64,000 nt of DNA from Toxotes chatareus (lineage: Eukaryota; Chordata; Actinopteri; Toxotidae), in contig CM028903.1 in the NCBI GenBank assembly GCA_016801885.1, positions 17,281,035-17,345,034 of the forward strand, read 5' to 3'. Of the stretch, positions 25,694-38,620 are shown in pieces. The notes under the pieces are model-generated. The model was not told where the DNA came from. It saw nothing but the letters and a program-made list of their open reading frames with translations, and searched no databases. Every line of letters starts with the position of its first letter. The first letter of the stretch is position 1. The translations under genes and the position numbers were made by a program.

Positions 25694-26104
25694 AAGGGTT
25701 GTCAGTTCAAAACAATGTGACTCAGGAGTGAACGCTTGACTGAACTGGACTGGGGTTAGGGGGCTTTGTTTGTGTGTGGCTGTGTGTGTGTGACAGGAAT
25801 ATCAAGTCCACAAAGGAAGTATTTAACTTGTCTGGTCCGAAAGCTACGACAAACTACCGACAGAGGAAAGTGCACGCTACAACTATTCACATTTTCACAA
25901 TTTCCTCCTTTCTCTTTGGCAACAGACAAAACAGTGCACATGAGAGTGCAAATATTATAAGCAGCTAAAAAGACGGATGGCAGCACAAGCTCAGACATCA
26001 CAGCAAAAGATGAATTCAGAGACACAGTTCCCAGCCAGCAAGTCACATAGCAATCACAAGCACGCGAGATGTGATGAATAAGCAACTTAATCAAGGAAAC
26101 TTAC

Positions 26105-26172
26105 CGTGTCCGGAGATCCACAGGAACAGAAGGACCCAAGGGATCATGACTGGGGAGTGAAGAGGGCAAAAC
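26105..26172 (-). CDS. First coding exon: signal peptide of unidentified secreted/membrane protein
   Basis: On the minus strand, an acceptor (pyrimidine-rich stretch then TAG at 26173-26175) is followed by about 25 bases of leader. An ATG at 26147-26145 with G at -3 then encodes MIPWVLLFLWISGH. The exon ends in a consensus donor, G|GTAAGT, at 26104. The peptide is a short hydrophobic core typical of a secretory signal. The intron is phase 1, which is usual after the signal peptide in genes built from extracellular modules such as immunoglobulin, cadherin-like or CUB domains. No other exon is visible, so the family cannot be named. The exon may instead begin at a transcription start and not be spliced upstream. 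Confidence 0.6.
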
Positions 26173-26360
26173 CTACAAAAAACAGTGGGCGAGTGTGAAA
26201 TTGAAGTTGGCAGTCACAAACACATGCACGAGATGAGACAGTGCTCCTCTGTGCTGCTGGGGACGGGAGGGGGGACGTACGCTACAGTCCCTCAGTAGTG
26301 TCCCTTTACCAGTGGAAGGCTGGTAGTCTGTCTTCGGTCCTTCTCTTCCTCAGCTGCTGC

Positions 26361-26377
26361 TTCTTCTTCTTCTTCTT
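26361..26377. repeat. (TTC)n microsatellite
   Basis: Short perfect trinucleotide run inside the pyrimidine tract. Confidence 0.85.
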
Positions 26378-26692
26378 ATCGGTCTCTCTCTGTGTCTCTT
26401 TCCTCTCCGTGTCACTCTTCAGAGTTGCCAGTGGTCAGCTCTGCCTCACACGCTCTCTTGTTGATGCGAGCTGGTAGACTTTGTGTGTCTTCGCTGCTGA
26501 CTCTGAGCATACACACGCTCACTCTTCCTCTCTCGCTCGCACAGCTTCTCGTTGCCCATCCATTCTCAGTTTCCTCAGCCCTCACTTGCCCCCCCTCCTT
26601 CTCTTTCTCTCTCAGGCTCTCTCTCTCCCTTGCTCAACCACTCACATAGCAGACACAGTCAGGGGATAGAGCTCCTTAACTAGACTCCTCCC

Positions 26693-26711
26693 TCTCTCCA
26701 TCCCTCCATCC

Positions 26712-26750
<39 letters not shown>
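26693..26750. repeat. (TCCA/TCCC)n then (CT)n microsatellite
   Basis: Repeated tccatccc units lead into a CT run at 26718-26750. On the gene's sense strand this is (AG)n, a GAGA-type promoter element and possible triplex former. Confidence 0.9.
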
Positions 26751-26755
<5 letters not shown>

Positions 26756-26880
26756 GCCTCTCAGCCTGGCTGTCTGGGTGGCTGTGGTTGAGTGTGAAGC
26801 TGGGAGGCTAGGGTCCTCACTCTGGGAATGAAAGCTGCCATGGGAGAAACAGAGAGGGTGCAGTTCCAATTAGAATGAGA

Positions 26881-27605
26881 ATAGGAGTGACTTGGCCTCT
26901 ATAGCTACAAATAACACAGACATCCACAAAACAAAAAGTGCAGTTCCACCCCTCCTCCCACTTAAGACCCTCGCCCCTTTTTTTTGGATTCTATGGACGG
27001 CACTGAATTTTGAAATCCGTGAGCTGCCTTCCTTGATAATAGATAAAGACCACATTAGCATTCAAGACCAAAGCGTAGTATTCATTAGTTTTCAATTTTT
27101 ATCAAGAGGGAATTAGATTCATAGTCACTCACTTAAGGAGCCATGATGCAAGACGTCATAAAATGCTCAAATGCACTGCATGCTTACTAACAAGTTTTCC
27201 AGGTTATGCCTGTTAAATATTTAAAAAGGGGCCTTTCTTTCATCTGTTGTATTCCCGGACAAGCAAGGTCCACATCTAATCGAAAGCCCTACATGTGTTG
27301 TACAGTAAACCCGCACTACTGTCAATGAAAGAGAATTTGGTGGGCACAGGTATTGTTTCTATCCTTGAAGTAGTAATTAATTCACACAATTAATTGAATT
27401 ATTAATTAATAATTTGTACCCTGACTAAAAAATTATATCCTTGCTGAATCTATTCCATCAAATAATTATAAAGAAAAAATATCTTCTGTCCTCAAGTTGC
27501 TTATTGATTTTTATTTATTTATTTATTTTTTAATTTCACAGAGCAGTGGTGAATTCAGTTACGGGTTGTTGAGGCGAGAGTAGACCTCCGTAACTATTTG
27601 TGCCT
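26881..27605. other. Non-coding stretch, no gene seen
   Basis: AT-rich with TTAATTAAT-type palindromic patches at 27375-27415 and ATTT repeats near 27510-27530. Confidence 0.5.
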
Positions 27606-27631
27606 TTGTAGGTGTGCATTCACACCTACAA
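27606..27631. repeat. Perfect 11-bp hairpin
   Basis: ttgtaggtgtg and cacacctacaa pair exactly around catt. It lies about 120 bp before the four-unit interspersed repeat and may belong to the same insertion. Confidence 0.7.
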
Positions 27632-27753
27632 CTTTGCAGTTTCATCAGAATCTCTTTTGGATATTGAAAGTTTTAGCTGCACTATGCAGCATGGCTCTGG
27701 GGAAAGTTATTTCAGTCTGTCGATCCTACTACTTCAGTCCAGGCTGCAGTATA

Positions 27754-28260
27754 TCAACAGTTATTGGACTGATTGCCACTAAATTTTGAATCAATATTCA
27801 TGGTCACCAGATAATGAGCCATACTGACTTTGGTGATCCCTTGACATTTCCTTCACAACCAGCAGACTGATTTGTTTTTTTGTTTTTGTTTTTTTAGTGG
27901 AATGTGTATGAACTATTAAATGGACTGCCAGAGAATATGGCCCAGATATCCATAGCGCTCAGACGAACAGTCCCATTGACTACTTCATCTAGCACCACCA
28001 GCAGGTCCAAGTTTTAATTTAGCCAGAGAAATATCTCCACATTAACAAGACGGATTGGCACTGAATTTTGCACAAACATTCATGGTTCCCAGCCAAATGA
28101 CTCTGATGATTCCCTGATGACTTCTCCTTTACCAACAAGAGGTTCAGGGCTAGGGGGTATGTGGGCCGTTTTACTTTGGATGGACTGCCATGAAATTTGG
28201 TCTCGGACACAAATGCCAGGCATGGCAGAGCCCAGTGATAATCATATGTGGCTTCATCGC
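27754..28260. mobile_element. Percomorph interspersed repeat with four diverged internal units
   Basis: A phrase close to 'tggactgccatgaaatttgg' recurs at about 27766, 27921, 28050 and 28182. The first three are followed by versions of 'acattcatggt', 'tgatgattccctgac' and 'ctagcaccaccagcagg'. I recognise this as a very common percomorph repeat. The units are 110-150 bp apart and each has decayed separately. It has no coding capacity, and its class is not certain to me. Confidence 0.7.
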
Positions 28261-31200
28261 TACGAGCGACCCCTTTTCACGTAGAAGTAGCTGATCATCT
28301 GATCCATTTTAAAAGGATAAAAAACATGGATTATAGCTGCTTCAAATAATCTGGAACCGATAAAGCCTCTGAACTGACAGCACATCTAGCTCTCCATTGA
28401 CTTAGTCCTTCTAGACATCTTAGGACCCAGATGGCTTCATTAACATAGCTAGAAACTATAAATAAAGTAATTATATCATATAACTTTCTTTATATCTCTT
28501 ATAATGATTTACATTAAAATCTGGATTGAAGGGGCAGACCTTCTATTAACATAAGATGTACAGTAATGTTCACTATCTACAGATCAGAGCTCTGATAATG
28601 ATACAGTAAGCACTGCATGAGGGCCTAGTCTACTTTATATCAATTTAATCCATCCCTGTGACCTCCTAATCTAATCAAAGGGCCAGAGAATGACAGGTGG
28701 TCTTTTCATCAGTGCAACTAACAACTACACACAAAAACAACCCCTCTGCGGTTGAACCAGGGGATAACAGATTTGCATTCTGCCTAAGAACATGATGAGA
28801 AGGGGCAAAGAATAACAATAGAGCTTATGTGCTTGAAGGGTGAGCAATGGGGGTAGACGAGGTAAACAGGCAAACAAAATTTTATGTCCAGTACCCATAA
28901 TCCTTCACTTTATACAATAAACTCGTAGCCTGGGTTTCATTTTCTTTAAATGTCTGAATTACTTGGACATATTTGAGGATGTGAACTGAGGTGAAGTCAT
29001 CTTGTTTGCAATAACAAGTTTACTTGAGTTTACTCTAAATACATCTCCTTATTTTTTTGTTCCTGTATCCCACTTCCTATTTATGTTTTCGGCCATTTAC
29101 ACCTGACAGTTACTTTTAAGAAAACCGGTGTTTTTACAGCTTGTGCACTGACACCTTGACAATAATTGGTAAAGAAAGGGTAGCTTCTCTATCCAAAATT
29201 CTACATCAGTCTAGAAAGCTGAACACACAAATCAACAAAAAAAAAAACATAACAATACAACCTTAACAGCATGTTTTGTATTATAATGTCCTTACATGGG
29301 CAGAGGGGAAACATTAGGAGATGTGAGGTCTAGTAAAGGGCTCATACACTGTTAAACCCACAGTGCACCCACAGGGGGCATAATCTTAAATGACTTGGGA
29401 GACAGAGAACTCATCTTCTCAGGGTTTAAGAGCCTCTTTGTACCAGCTATGACCATAATCCACAGTCAAAAGGACATGCTCAGAAGAAAGTGAAAGTGAG
29501 CTAAAACAAAATGAAGATATAACATTTATCGGTCAGTGCTGCCTGTAAATCACCCATACTATTAACTTATTAACTGTAGACTGTCTCTACAATAGTGACA
29601 TGTTATGAAAGTTAGTTCAAGGCATTCAAGGTCATTCTGTACTGAACTAATAATTGATTTAACTTTATGTGTGCTTCATATGTACAGTATTCAATAGAAA
29701 AACTGCTGTTGAAAGGATGCCCTCCACTAACATCAATAATCTGTGTTATTAATATATTTCATATCAGCAATTTAATATTGGGTATTGCTTATCTTGTGGA
29801 GCTGGAATTCAATTACCACATGCATTAAAAATTAGGGAGGTAACTTCAAATTTGGACTGCGTGGGTATTCAACTGTGATCATCACTGCTCAGCTTGTTTG
29901 ATTTGATAAGAAATAATATACCCTCCTTTGCACATAAACTATCCCCTTATTTGAAATGGCAACTTATTCCACAGTTGACATTACTGACAAAACATTATTG
30001 CCAAAACAGAAACGTTCAAATCAAATTGCCAAAAAGAGGATATACCCTGCGTCAGTGATATCAAACCAATCTGTGAACATTTTACTGATATTTTCAGTTT
30101 AAATTTTTTTTTTTTTTTGTGATTTGCCAATGCATGAACCAACAACATGTTTTCAATATATTTATAGAAACTGTAATCTGGCTGTAAGTATAGTTTCCTG
30201 CAAAGTGCATTTGCTGTTGCAGTTTAGTTGTATAGAAACAATTTCCGGGAGACATGGCTGTGATAACATGTAAACCCACGACTGAAAATCAAGGGAACAA
30301 CTGAAAAACAAGTCATTGTATGAAAATAAATAAATAAATAATGTGTGTGGGTCTGCCTCACTGCTGCTTGCTTGTACTGGAACAGAAGGCACTCTAAAGC
30401 CCTATGCAAATATCCATCCAATATAACTTCAGTTTTGGTTTCACAGTGTTTAATATGGCACAAAGCCTCAATTTTATTAACATGCATCTGAAGCCTTCAA
30501 GCCAGACCTTATCATTTAATGTAACTGAGCAACAAAGAAATACATGTCTATTAAAATTGTAATACTTATGCCAGTATTGTAACAACAGGATAACAGAATT
30601 TTTTACGTTAGTCTGACTTTCAAGACACAGGACTATTCAGGGCATTTCTTTTCAAGTGAGAAAAGCAATAAATCTTATTTATCCAGTACTTTCTCAAGCC
30701 AGCATTTCAAAGCTCAAGGAACACATCTTGCATTACACAGCAAAACAGCAGCTCCTAACTAATTTAATTAATTAGGTTGGGTTACAAAGTGACCTTTGAA
30801 ACCTAAAGGCTTCAAAAATTACCAGAACAGATTGAGAAGCAATTCAAAACTGAGAGCAGAGAACGCATTTTGAAAGATGCGAGTAATGCTTCATGGCACT
30901 GAATGTTAAATTGTTGATGGAAAATGTAATGCATAGCATGAAGAAAAATTAACTATAAGAGTTAATTAAATTAATTCATAAATAGCAAATTTTGTAGCAA
31001 TATGGCTGCCATGGGTGGGGAAAAAAAAAAAGAATTTGAAGCTGCACTGCTTGCTTTTTTTTATTCCATTACACCCATGAAATCTTTTTCCCTCGTCCCT
31101 ATTCCTACACTAGATGAAATGCAAAGTCTCATTCTCATACTCAAAAAGTGACACATTAAGATGATGGGCAGGCACTCTGTTTTTGAGCTAAATAGAAAGT

Positions 31201-34200
31201 GACATATCTGTTTATTTCTCTTGGGCCTGCATATCCGCTGTTGAGACACTGAAAGGTCTGAAGCACTGCTATCGGTGGACGTGTGTGTTCCAGTGTGCAC
31301 ATGTGTGTTAAGTGTGTGCTACCATCAATTTGTATTTTGAAATTAGCAAATCAGCCAGTTGTCTTTCAAGGAAGGACATCCACTCAATCTTTGTCAGTCA
31401 GATGATTCCCCAGAGATGCTGCATCTCTAGCCCTGATGTCTCAGATTCTCATTCTAATCAAGTCTGCAAAGTGGCAGAGCAGAGGACCTAAATGAATGGA
31501 ATTAAACAGTACGGCAAGGTGTTGGAAGGAAGCTGGAGGAATGACGACATCTCATTTTCATCCACAGCACTTTTTAGAAGAACACTTGCTGGGAGAAACA
31601 GGATGCTGATGGTATACTGTTCACTTACATTTCATGTACTTTTGTAATGTTAATCAAATAATTACTGTGCAGCATTGACTTACGTTCATATTCCCAATTA
31701 ACACATCTTCCTTCATGCTCTTAACTGATAGTTTAGATCTGACTTACCGCTAATGCCAGTTTAAAAAAAAAAAGAAAAAATAAACATGCACAAATTAATA
31801 GCAAGTCTCTATTCCTGCATAACCTCTGGGATCACTTCTTCCTGCACTGTACTCCTTTATCTGAATGTTTTGCCCTTACTGATGTCTCACCTACATGCAA
31901 GATCACTTGCTCTCCTTGGGAAGGCACTCTGCTGACTTTGCTGATGTAAATTTAAGATGTAATTATGCTTTGAAACGAAGTGAAATTCAAGCTGCACAGC
32001 AAAAACTAAAAGAGGACAACTGCAAGGCTCAAGAGGAAGAGTGAGAGCACAGCGAAAGAGGTTATGGCTGCACAACCATTAATTAAACTAACGTATGGTC
32101 GCCAAATAAAAAAAAAAAAAAAAAAACAACAACAAAAAACTCTCAGTCTCCTAATTTCCTTCTCCTAATTGATAAATACTATCAAAATAGGACCATTCAC
32201 AAAAAACTTTTATTCATCTGTGAGTAATTTCTGTGGCAACAGTGTTCTAGTCTATTCTGCTTGCTCCAGGTTTGTACTGTTTGTTGAAATGTAGAAGTCA
32301 TCCCATCAGAAAAGAGAAAGAAATACATATTTTACACTACATGTTGACTATATTTGATCACAAACTGGATGTTAGTGTACTAAGAATCCCACTTTGTCAC
32401 AGTTGGCAACCCTGTTTGCATCTGAGACAGTGTAGCATGTATTTGCAAACTTGTCTTTTCATTTATGTAAACTGAAAAAAACAAACAAATCTAGAGCGAT
32501 GCTTTGTGCCCAGAGCTCTCTGTTGACTCATTCAAGTTCACACGGCTACAGGGCTTCTGGGTCATTTGACTCTTGCCCATTTGAATTTCATCTTAATTGC
32601 ACCATGGAAATTAGCTGTTTTTTCTTTGTTTTTTTTTTTACACGGTATTCAAAATAGTGGTATAGATTTGTTTACCATGCCCATCTGGAGATGGGTAAGG
32701 AGCAATGGTCAGCAGCGTGCTCCTCAAGGAAGCTTGTCAGGGGTCACAGATCTTTGCATAAGTCAAGCTGGATTCCTTTCTTGGTAGGGAAATGGATGCA
32801 TGTTGTTTTACATCTGACAGGTTGACCATCGACATCTTCATTGCAAGCATTGCCCCTGCTGCTTCTGTTCCCTGCCATAGTGTGAGGTAAATAAAAGCAA
32901 TGTGTTGAACTATAGATTTGCCCTGCGGCTTGAAGAATATGTCTTTTCATATACCAGTGGAATGTAAATATATATTATCTAAAGGGAGAAAAAAAAAAAC
33001 TTTAGGTGTGTTATTGCAATTATATTTGTTAGACCAGTGTGACAGACGTCCTTGAGGTGCCTGGCATCAGGAAAATTAGTAATGAATGAATAAATAAAAG
33101 AAAATAAAAAAGTTAAATCAATAATAATCACATTAAAAACCACACAGAATTTCTTTAGTAAAACAATTTTTGAGCAGTTAAACAAGTCAAGGCCATGTTT
33201 ATTTTTTTTCCCCCAATTTATTTATTTATTTTCATTTATTTTTGCATGCGTGGTGCTTTAGGGTAAGTCTCCAAGGGAAGCGTCCCAGCGGAGGATATGT
33301 TGGTCTGAACTGGGATAGCATAAACATCATAAAATACACAAAACGCTGATGTTGTGCAGAAAAGAACATGACTAAATATGCTGATTCAGCCCATTATTAG
33401 CCTACACTAATAATATTCACTTAGCCTACTGTAAGTTTTTTGCCTATGGCCTTAATTAAAAATGCAGACTGAGCCACAAAATCTGAGAATCCCAGATGCC
33501 CAAAGCCAAGCCCTTACCCTCACAGACAAATTACTCTTGAGAAAATGATATGCTAGGAACTTCGTTTTAAATTTAAATGCATCTCAAACCGCAGTACAAC
33601 GCAGACACGTTTTCAGATATGTAACTCATATGAGGTGAACAACCCTGTGAGTTGATCGAGAACCTCACTGATAAAACAACGACATTGCCTGGTAAATTAC
33701 TGTCAGCAGATGTGTTTCCTTAGTAAAAGTGTATCAGTAGAACTATAGTTTTAACTATTCATAACCATAGATTTTTCTATAGCAGTACATGAAAAAAAAT
33801 GTGATTCGATACATTATTTTTCTTTTGTCATATATGCTTGTCTTAGTGACTGCTGCTGTGTTTTTGTCTTGAATGGACTGTTTATCATATAATCTTTAAC
33901 GGATATTCAAATTTCTGATTAATTAAAATCACCATTTGCTCTTTGTGAATATAAGCTGATGCTTGTCAGATAAATTTTGTTTGTATTACATTTATAGTAA
34001 TAAAAATATAAACACTGTTTTGATAGACTTCAGAATCTAAACATTGCACTACATAAATTGAGTACAACAAACCAGCTCAAACTACACACCAGCTGGCATA
34101 TTAGGGGGTCTCCGTGCTCAGTTGTTCAGTGGTTGGGATGTCAGCAGCTCTTGCTGTGGCCAATTAACACCAGATGTGTACACCTCACAGAAGCCCATCT

Positions 34201-34900
34201 AACACCAAATTCACAGGATAATTACTCGCAGGCATAAGGGCAAAGCAAAACAGTCCAATAGACCACCATGTATAAAAAACACATGCTGTTTCTTGTATCA
34301 ATGATGTTATGTACGCTAAGGCGATAAACATATGTCTAAACACAAAATTCTTAATTCTTGATCAGTGGCACAGATAAGTGCATCAAACATGCACCACATT
34401 AATTCAACACTAGTGCACTGAATTTCAAATACAAAAATTAAAAGCTAAAAGTAACTAATGAGCAGCTGGAGACCATATGAATCTGTTTCCCAAGTAAGAA
34501 AAAAACATGTTCTTACTTTTACATAGATATATCTGATCAAAGCGGTCAGTTCATAATTGTCTGTAGTTAATCACTTCTCAGGCCAGCATCAGTACTATAA
34601 CCGAGGGGCATCACAATGATAGCTGAGTTTTTTTGTTTTAGTGACAACTTCCTACATGGCTAATGTCATGGGTGCAGCTGCAAACATGGCAAACAACGAA
34701 CATGGATAAGGTGTTTACATTCAACGGTATTCACATTTTGATCACAGTAAATCAGCTAAAACGTGGGTTTCTCAAAACCAGTATGAGGCCTTGTTCAGGT
34801 TTCTGAAATTAGGACCTGATAGTTATGTGCAACGAGACAACATGACATATTTAATATTTGGCAACACAACATTTCCAAATTAAAATTTTGGCAATTTGGC
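28261..34900. other. Non-coding desert, no gene seen
   Basis: AT-rich with T/A homopolymers (about 30105-30118, 31764-31774, 32107-32126) and ATTT-type repeats near 33220. A weak CTCF-like match (cccacagggggcat) lies near 29368-29381. All frames are short and lack splice context. Confidence 0.5.
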
Positions 34901-35345
34901 ACATTTTCAGTGAGTCAAAAACTTCCTCCCATCTAAAGATGTATTGATATAGTTAATCATTTAGGGTTAAAAATGTCAATACTGTAGCAACGGAAAATAG
35001 TGAGAGTAGCAGCAGATGTTTGAGAATGCAGTGCTGTTCAAAGTTTGCTATGCAGCATTAACAGCAAGCATTAGCTTGCTTACCTGTCCAACAAGCAGGC
35101 GTAGGATGGAAACTCTTCATCTGTACTGAGATTTTCCATAGTCTGAATCTTTGTCCATCTGCACCCATGATCACCCGGGCTCTGGTGAAACCATAACCAA
35201 GAAACAACCAATCAAGATGGAGACAAATACATCAAGAGTCCTCAAGTTTCAAAGGTGGCAGCCCCATTAAGAAGACATTACTTCTGATATTGTTCAGTCA
35301 CCAGGCCTAGCTGTTGAAGGTAGGCTAAATGCCACTTAAAGTACC
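34901..35345. mobile_element. Possible decayed interspersed repeat
   Basis: The phrase 'gcattagcttgcttacctg' (about 35068) and the text after it resemble a dispersed teleost element I half recognise. No ends or target duplications are visible. Low confidence. Confidence 0.2.
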
Positions 35346-36314
35346 AGTAAATGCTGCTTAACTACTGCTTAAAGGTCTTGATTTCACTTGTTAAATATTA
35401 AATATACAATATATAATGTGTAAAGGGAGAGCTTTCTCTCTGTCTTCTCCTTGGAGATATAATATGATGTAAAGTTTAAAAATAAAAAAACAAATATAAC
35501 CAAATATGACCACTATTGACTTAGTTCTTCTGCAGATGAGTATCTTGCAACAAGTGTGTATCTGCTGTCAAGGTTTTCAAACAACACATGCAGTAATTTA
35601 TTTCACAGTGGGCACATATGTCCTGTTGTTACATTAGCTGTGACACAGACGCATCAAATAAAGCAATGAGCTATTTGCTTCATACTTGTCAGTTTGTGTG
35701 ATGACTGTGATTTTTCACATTTGTTCATGTTATTAGTAGTAGTCATATACACTGAATGTACAGCCAAGTATTTTTGCTTTTAAACTTAACTGCTCTTACT
35801 GTTTGGATTAAGTCTTTGTTGATGCTGTGAAAGGTTAATCATATTTTCAAAGTAAAAGCATTCTCTCCAGTTTGAAGGATGCCAAAGGTTTCTTTGGCAG
35901 CTGTGGAGAATCCTGTTAGATGGTGTTTGTGTTACACCTTAACCTCTTTTTCCAGTAAATCTATCTTTTGTTTGTACAGCTTCCCAGTATGAAGCTTTTC
36001 TGCCAAGAAGATTTAAATATATAAAGAATAAGGAAAAGGGAATGTGGTGCTATCTTTGGATCCATAACACCTTTTATTTTGTTTCAAGAAATGAATCACA
36101 CAACTCAATATATGCCCACACTGATATGTATATTAATTTTCCTTGTTTTCACTTTAACAATCATTCACTGCGTATTTGTGTCGGAAAGTGCTCAATCCAG
36201 CTGTTGAACACATAATGAATTGTAATGGTTTTGACAAGTTGGACGCAACTGCAGACCTTAGGCCGGCAGGTTCAGAAATGATACTTTACCAAGGAAAAAA
36301 AAAACATGCTTACG
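35346..36314. other. Non-coding stretch, no gene seen
   Basis: AT-rich, no repeat or exon identified. Confidence 0.5.
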
Positions 36315-36720
36315 GCCCGATGATTATGGTGAGCAGGAACACCAGAAGGAAAAAACACATGCAGGAATCAGGAACAAACTCAAAAACACACTGAAAGCAG
36401 GAAAACTAGGAAAACTCACAGCAACATAAACCAAAACATGAGCAGGAATGAAAGCAGAAGCTCGAAGCAACACAGGGAACCTACCAGACAAACTGACAAA
36501 GAGTGAAGGAAATACAGAGACTTACAGACACAAGTGAGGGGAAGACAATAGGACACAGGTGAAACTAATTAGGGCGGGGCAAGCAATCACACAGATAGGA
36601 AAAAGCAAGGACAGGAAGTAAAATCATAACAGACAAACAAGGAAAGAAATTTCAAAATAAAACAGGAAGTAATAACTGTCCAGGCAGGGAGTCACTCAGA
36701 GGAGCAGATCATGACACACA
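36315..36720. mobile_element. Unclassified purine-rich teleost repeat, copy 1
   Basis: T-poor text made of phrases such as 'caggtgaaactaattaggg', 'gacaggaagtaaaat' and a closing 'gatcatgacaca'. These endings are typical of a widespread fish non-autonomous element. A second, more diverged member is at 41955-42485. No open frame of note. Confidence 0.5.
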
Positions 36721-38099
36721 GAGCGCGTTTGTCTCTGAATGATATGCAAGTAGACATACAGTGTATAGTCCTTAAAAAGTAAAACTAATTGTTCTCACAA
36801 GAGAAAAGTTGACTGCAGCAGCGTACAGTGTATATAGTATGCTGTGATTGTGTTCATAGAATAGAATGAAGAGAATACAGCACAGCATGTCAGCGCACAA
36901 AGGCACAGCTACAGAGAGCAGCCCGGAGCTGACTTCTTCAACCAGTTGCAATAAAGCATGCTAAACTAATATGACGCTTGAATGCCGTTATAAAATATGC
37001 AAGAGTTAAGAAAAGGCAACACTGAAATTGCTGGTCCACAGCCAGGTACTATGAGGTAAGGAGGGGAGGGAGTAAGCACAGAGGAGAAGAAGGCAATGGC
37101 CTCAACAGCAAGCAATATATTCATTTCTGCTCATGCATTAGAATATAACAATTTCCTCTGATAATTGGATACTAGTCCATGGTAGGATATATCTGCAATA
37201 GTCATGTAAGAAAAAAAAAAGAAAAAAACAACGATTGCTAGACTTTACATCATAGGAAACAACTTAAGGTAAAAATAAAACTTAAATCAATATACTGTAA
37301 AATAATAATATTAATGATAATGGTCTGTATTGCTACAGTAGCTGTACCATTAAGTTTTTATCAGCTACTTTTTCTCCATGCAAATCCTATGGGTGTTAAT
37401 GGGGCTATTTTGGTTGAATGAGAGCTTTATGTGGGTCAGACTGTGTTTTCCTTTGACATCCTCTGAACACTGCTGTTGTGCTGCAGCCTTGATTAATGGC
37501 CCAGAGAGTGTCACACTGACCTGAGATGGAAAGTGTTCATTGCTGAGACAGAACAAAAAACTCAAATCTAAACAGTACGCTGATGTTTCCTACTGCTGTG
37601 TCATTCTCCTCAAAAAAAAAAAAAGAAAAGAAAAATTGATAAAACAAGGTAAAACACTCTGCAAAGCAAAGAGTGACGTCGGTGGGAATAAAAGAGAAAC
37701 CAACGCATTAATATGTTCTCTGGTACACGGCACAAATCTAGAATAAATTTATGTGACCTGTGGTGAAAGTCTCCGTACACCAGTGATTTGTTTCTGCTAT
37801 AGTGACATTAGTCATTCATTTTTTAACCCTTCCTTTCAAAGGCAACTGTGTTTACAGTACATTTTGGTCTAACCCAGCTGAAGTGATTATAATAAAAAAC
37901 ATAAGCATACTGTATTAATTTCTCCAGCATCTTTCTTCCTCATTTATTATGCATAATGGTTGATCCCTCTGTTCCACTTTACAGTTCTTTTTTTTTTTTT
38001 TTCAAGTACGCCTTTAGGAAATAATCAATGGCCATCGCTATATTTCAAGTGCTGATGACTTATTCAAAAAGACGATTCTCCTCTCTCAACACAAAACGG
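36721..38099. other. Non-coding stretch, no gene seen
   Basis: AT-rich with A-runs near 37210 and 37612 and a T-run near 37988-38002. Confidence 0.5.
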
Positions 38100-38620
38100 G
38101 AAAAAGAAAGACACTTTAGTGCTGACTGACACTTCAATTAGCCTCTTGTCCTCCACTACTAATAATCAGATTGTGAGTCGTGTAAAGGACAAGGCAGGTC
38201 ATTAAAATATCCTCAAAAACCTCTAGGCTGTAGATTTTGCTTCCCCGGATGAAATAAAAGCTATCTTGCTGTAATTGCCGAGGAAAAACGGATTCACCAG
38301 TGTCAGAAACACTTTATGCGCCCTCTAATTCAGTTCAGCTCTTTCTTCAATTGCCCGGCCCCTCACAGAGGCCCTCATCTATTCCATTCAGTTCTCCTCA
38401 GTGTAATGTCGCTGCGGACTCAGGTAACCAAATTACGTAGGAGCAGCGTTATGACAGCATAATCAGACAACCAGAGATTTGTCGAAATTATCTAACAATT
38501 TGTCTTGACAGTGGAAAAGAAAATGACAATTAGCTTGTGCTGCAGACGAGACTTTTATTCTATCACACTCAGCGATATTAAATAATTTGGATAAAATATA
38601 CAGCTACTTCAAGATAAAAA
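38100..38620. promoter_or_regulatory. Candidate conserved non-coding element block
   Basis: About 500 bp of unique sequence of even composition with many homeodomain-like cores (caattagc at 38134 and 38526, ctaataatc, ggtcattaaa) and no homopolymer above five until the end. It contrasts with the repeat-rich flanks and looks like an enhancer-type element. Needs alignment. Confidence 0.3.

Larger units (their letters stand above)
1..26104 (-). other. Putative giant first intron of a minus-strand gene (partial)
   Basis: The consensus donor at 26104-26099 starts an intron that must run leftwards. I found no convincing minus-strand exon (acceptor, open frame, donor) between there and position 1, so the stretch is best read as intron 1 continuing past the window edge. 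The content fits: AT-rich, many homopolymers and microsatellites, one short DNA transposon and several possible regulatory elements. Very long first introns are common in vertebrate neuronal adhesion and receptor genes. This is inference from one splice site; a missed small exon cannot be excluded. Confidence 0.45.
26173..26880 (-). promoter_or_regulatory. Likely promoter / 5' UTR region of the signal-peptide gene
   Basis: The plus strand is strongly pyrimidine-rich between about 26330 and 26760, so the gene's sense strand is GA-rich, as many vertebrate neuronal promoters and 5' UTRs are. Possible upstream exon donors on the minus strand include GTGAGT at 26645-26640. A CCAAT pentamer is at 26867. 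No TATA box is obvious. Start site and exon 1 boundaries cannot be fixed from sequence alone. Confidence 0.35.

Noticed and set aside
29366..29382. cccacagggggcat as a CTCF site
   Set aside because: About 11 of 14 core positions; kept only as a remark because the 5' half is wrong.
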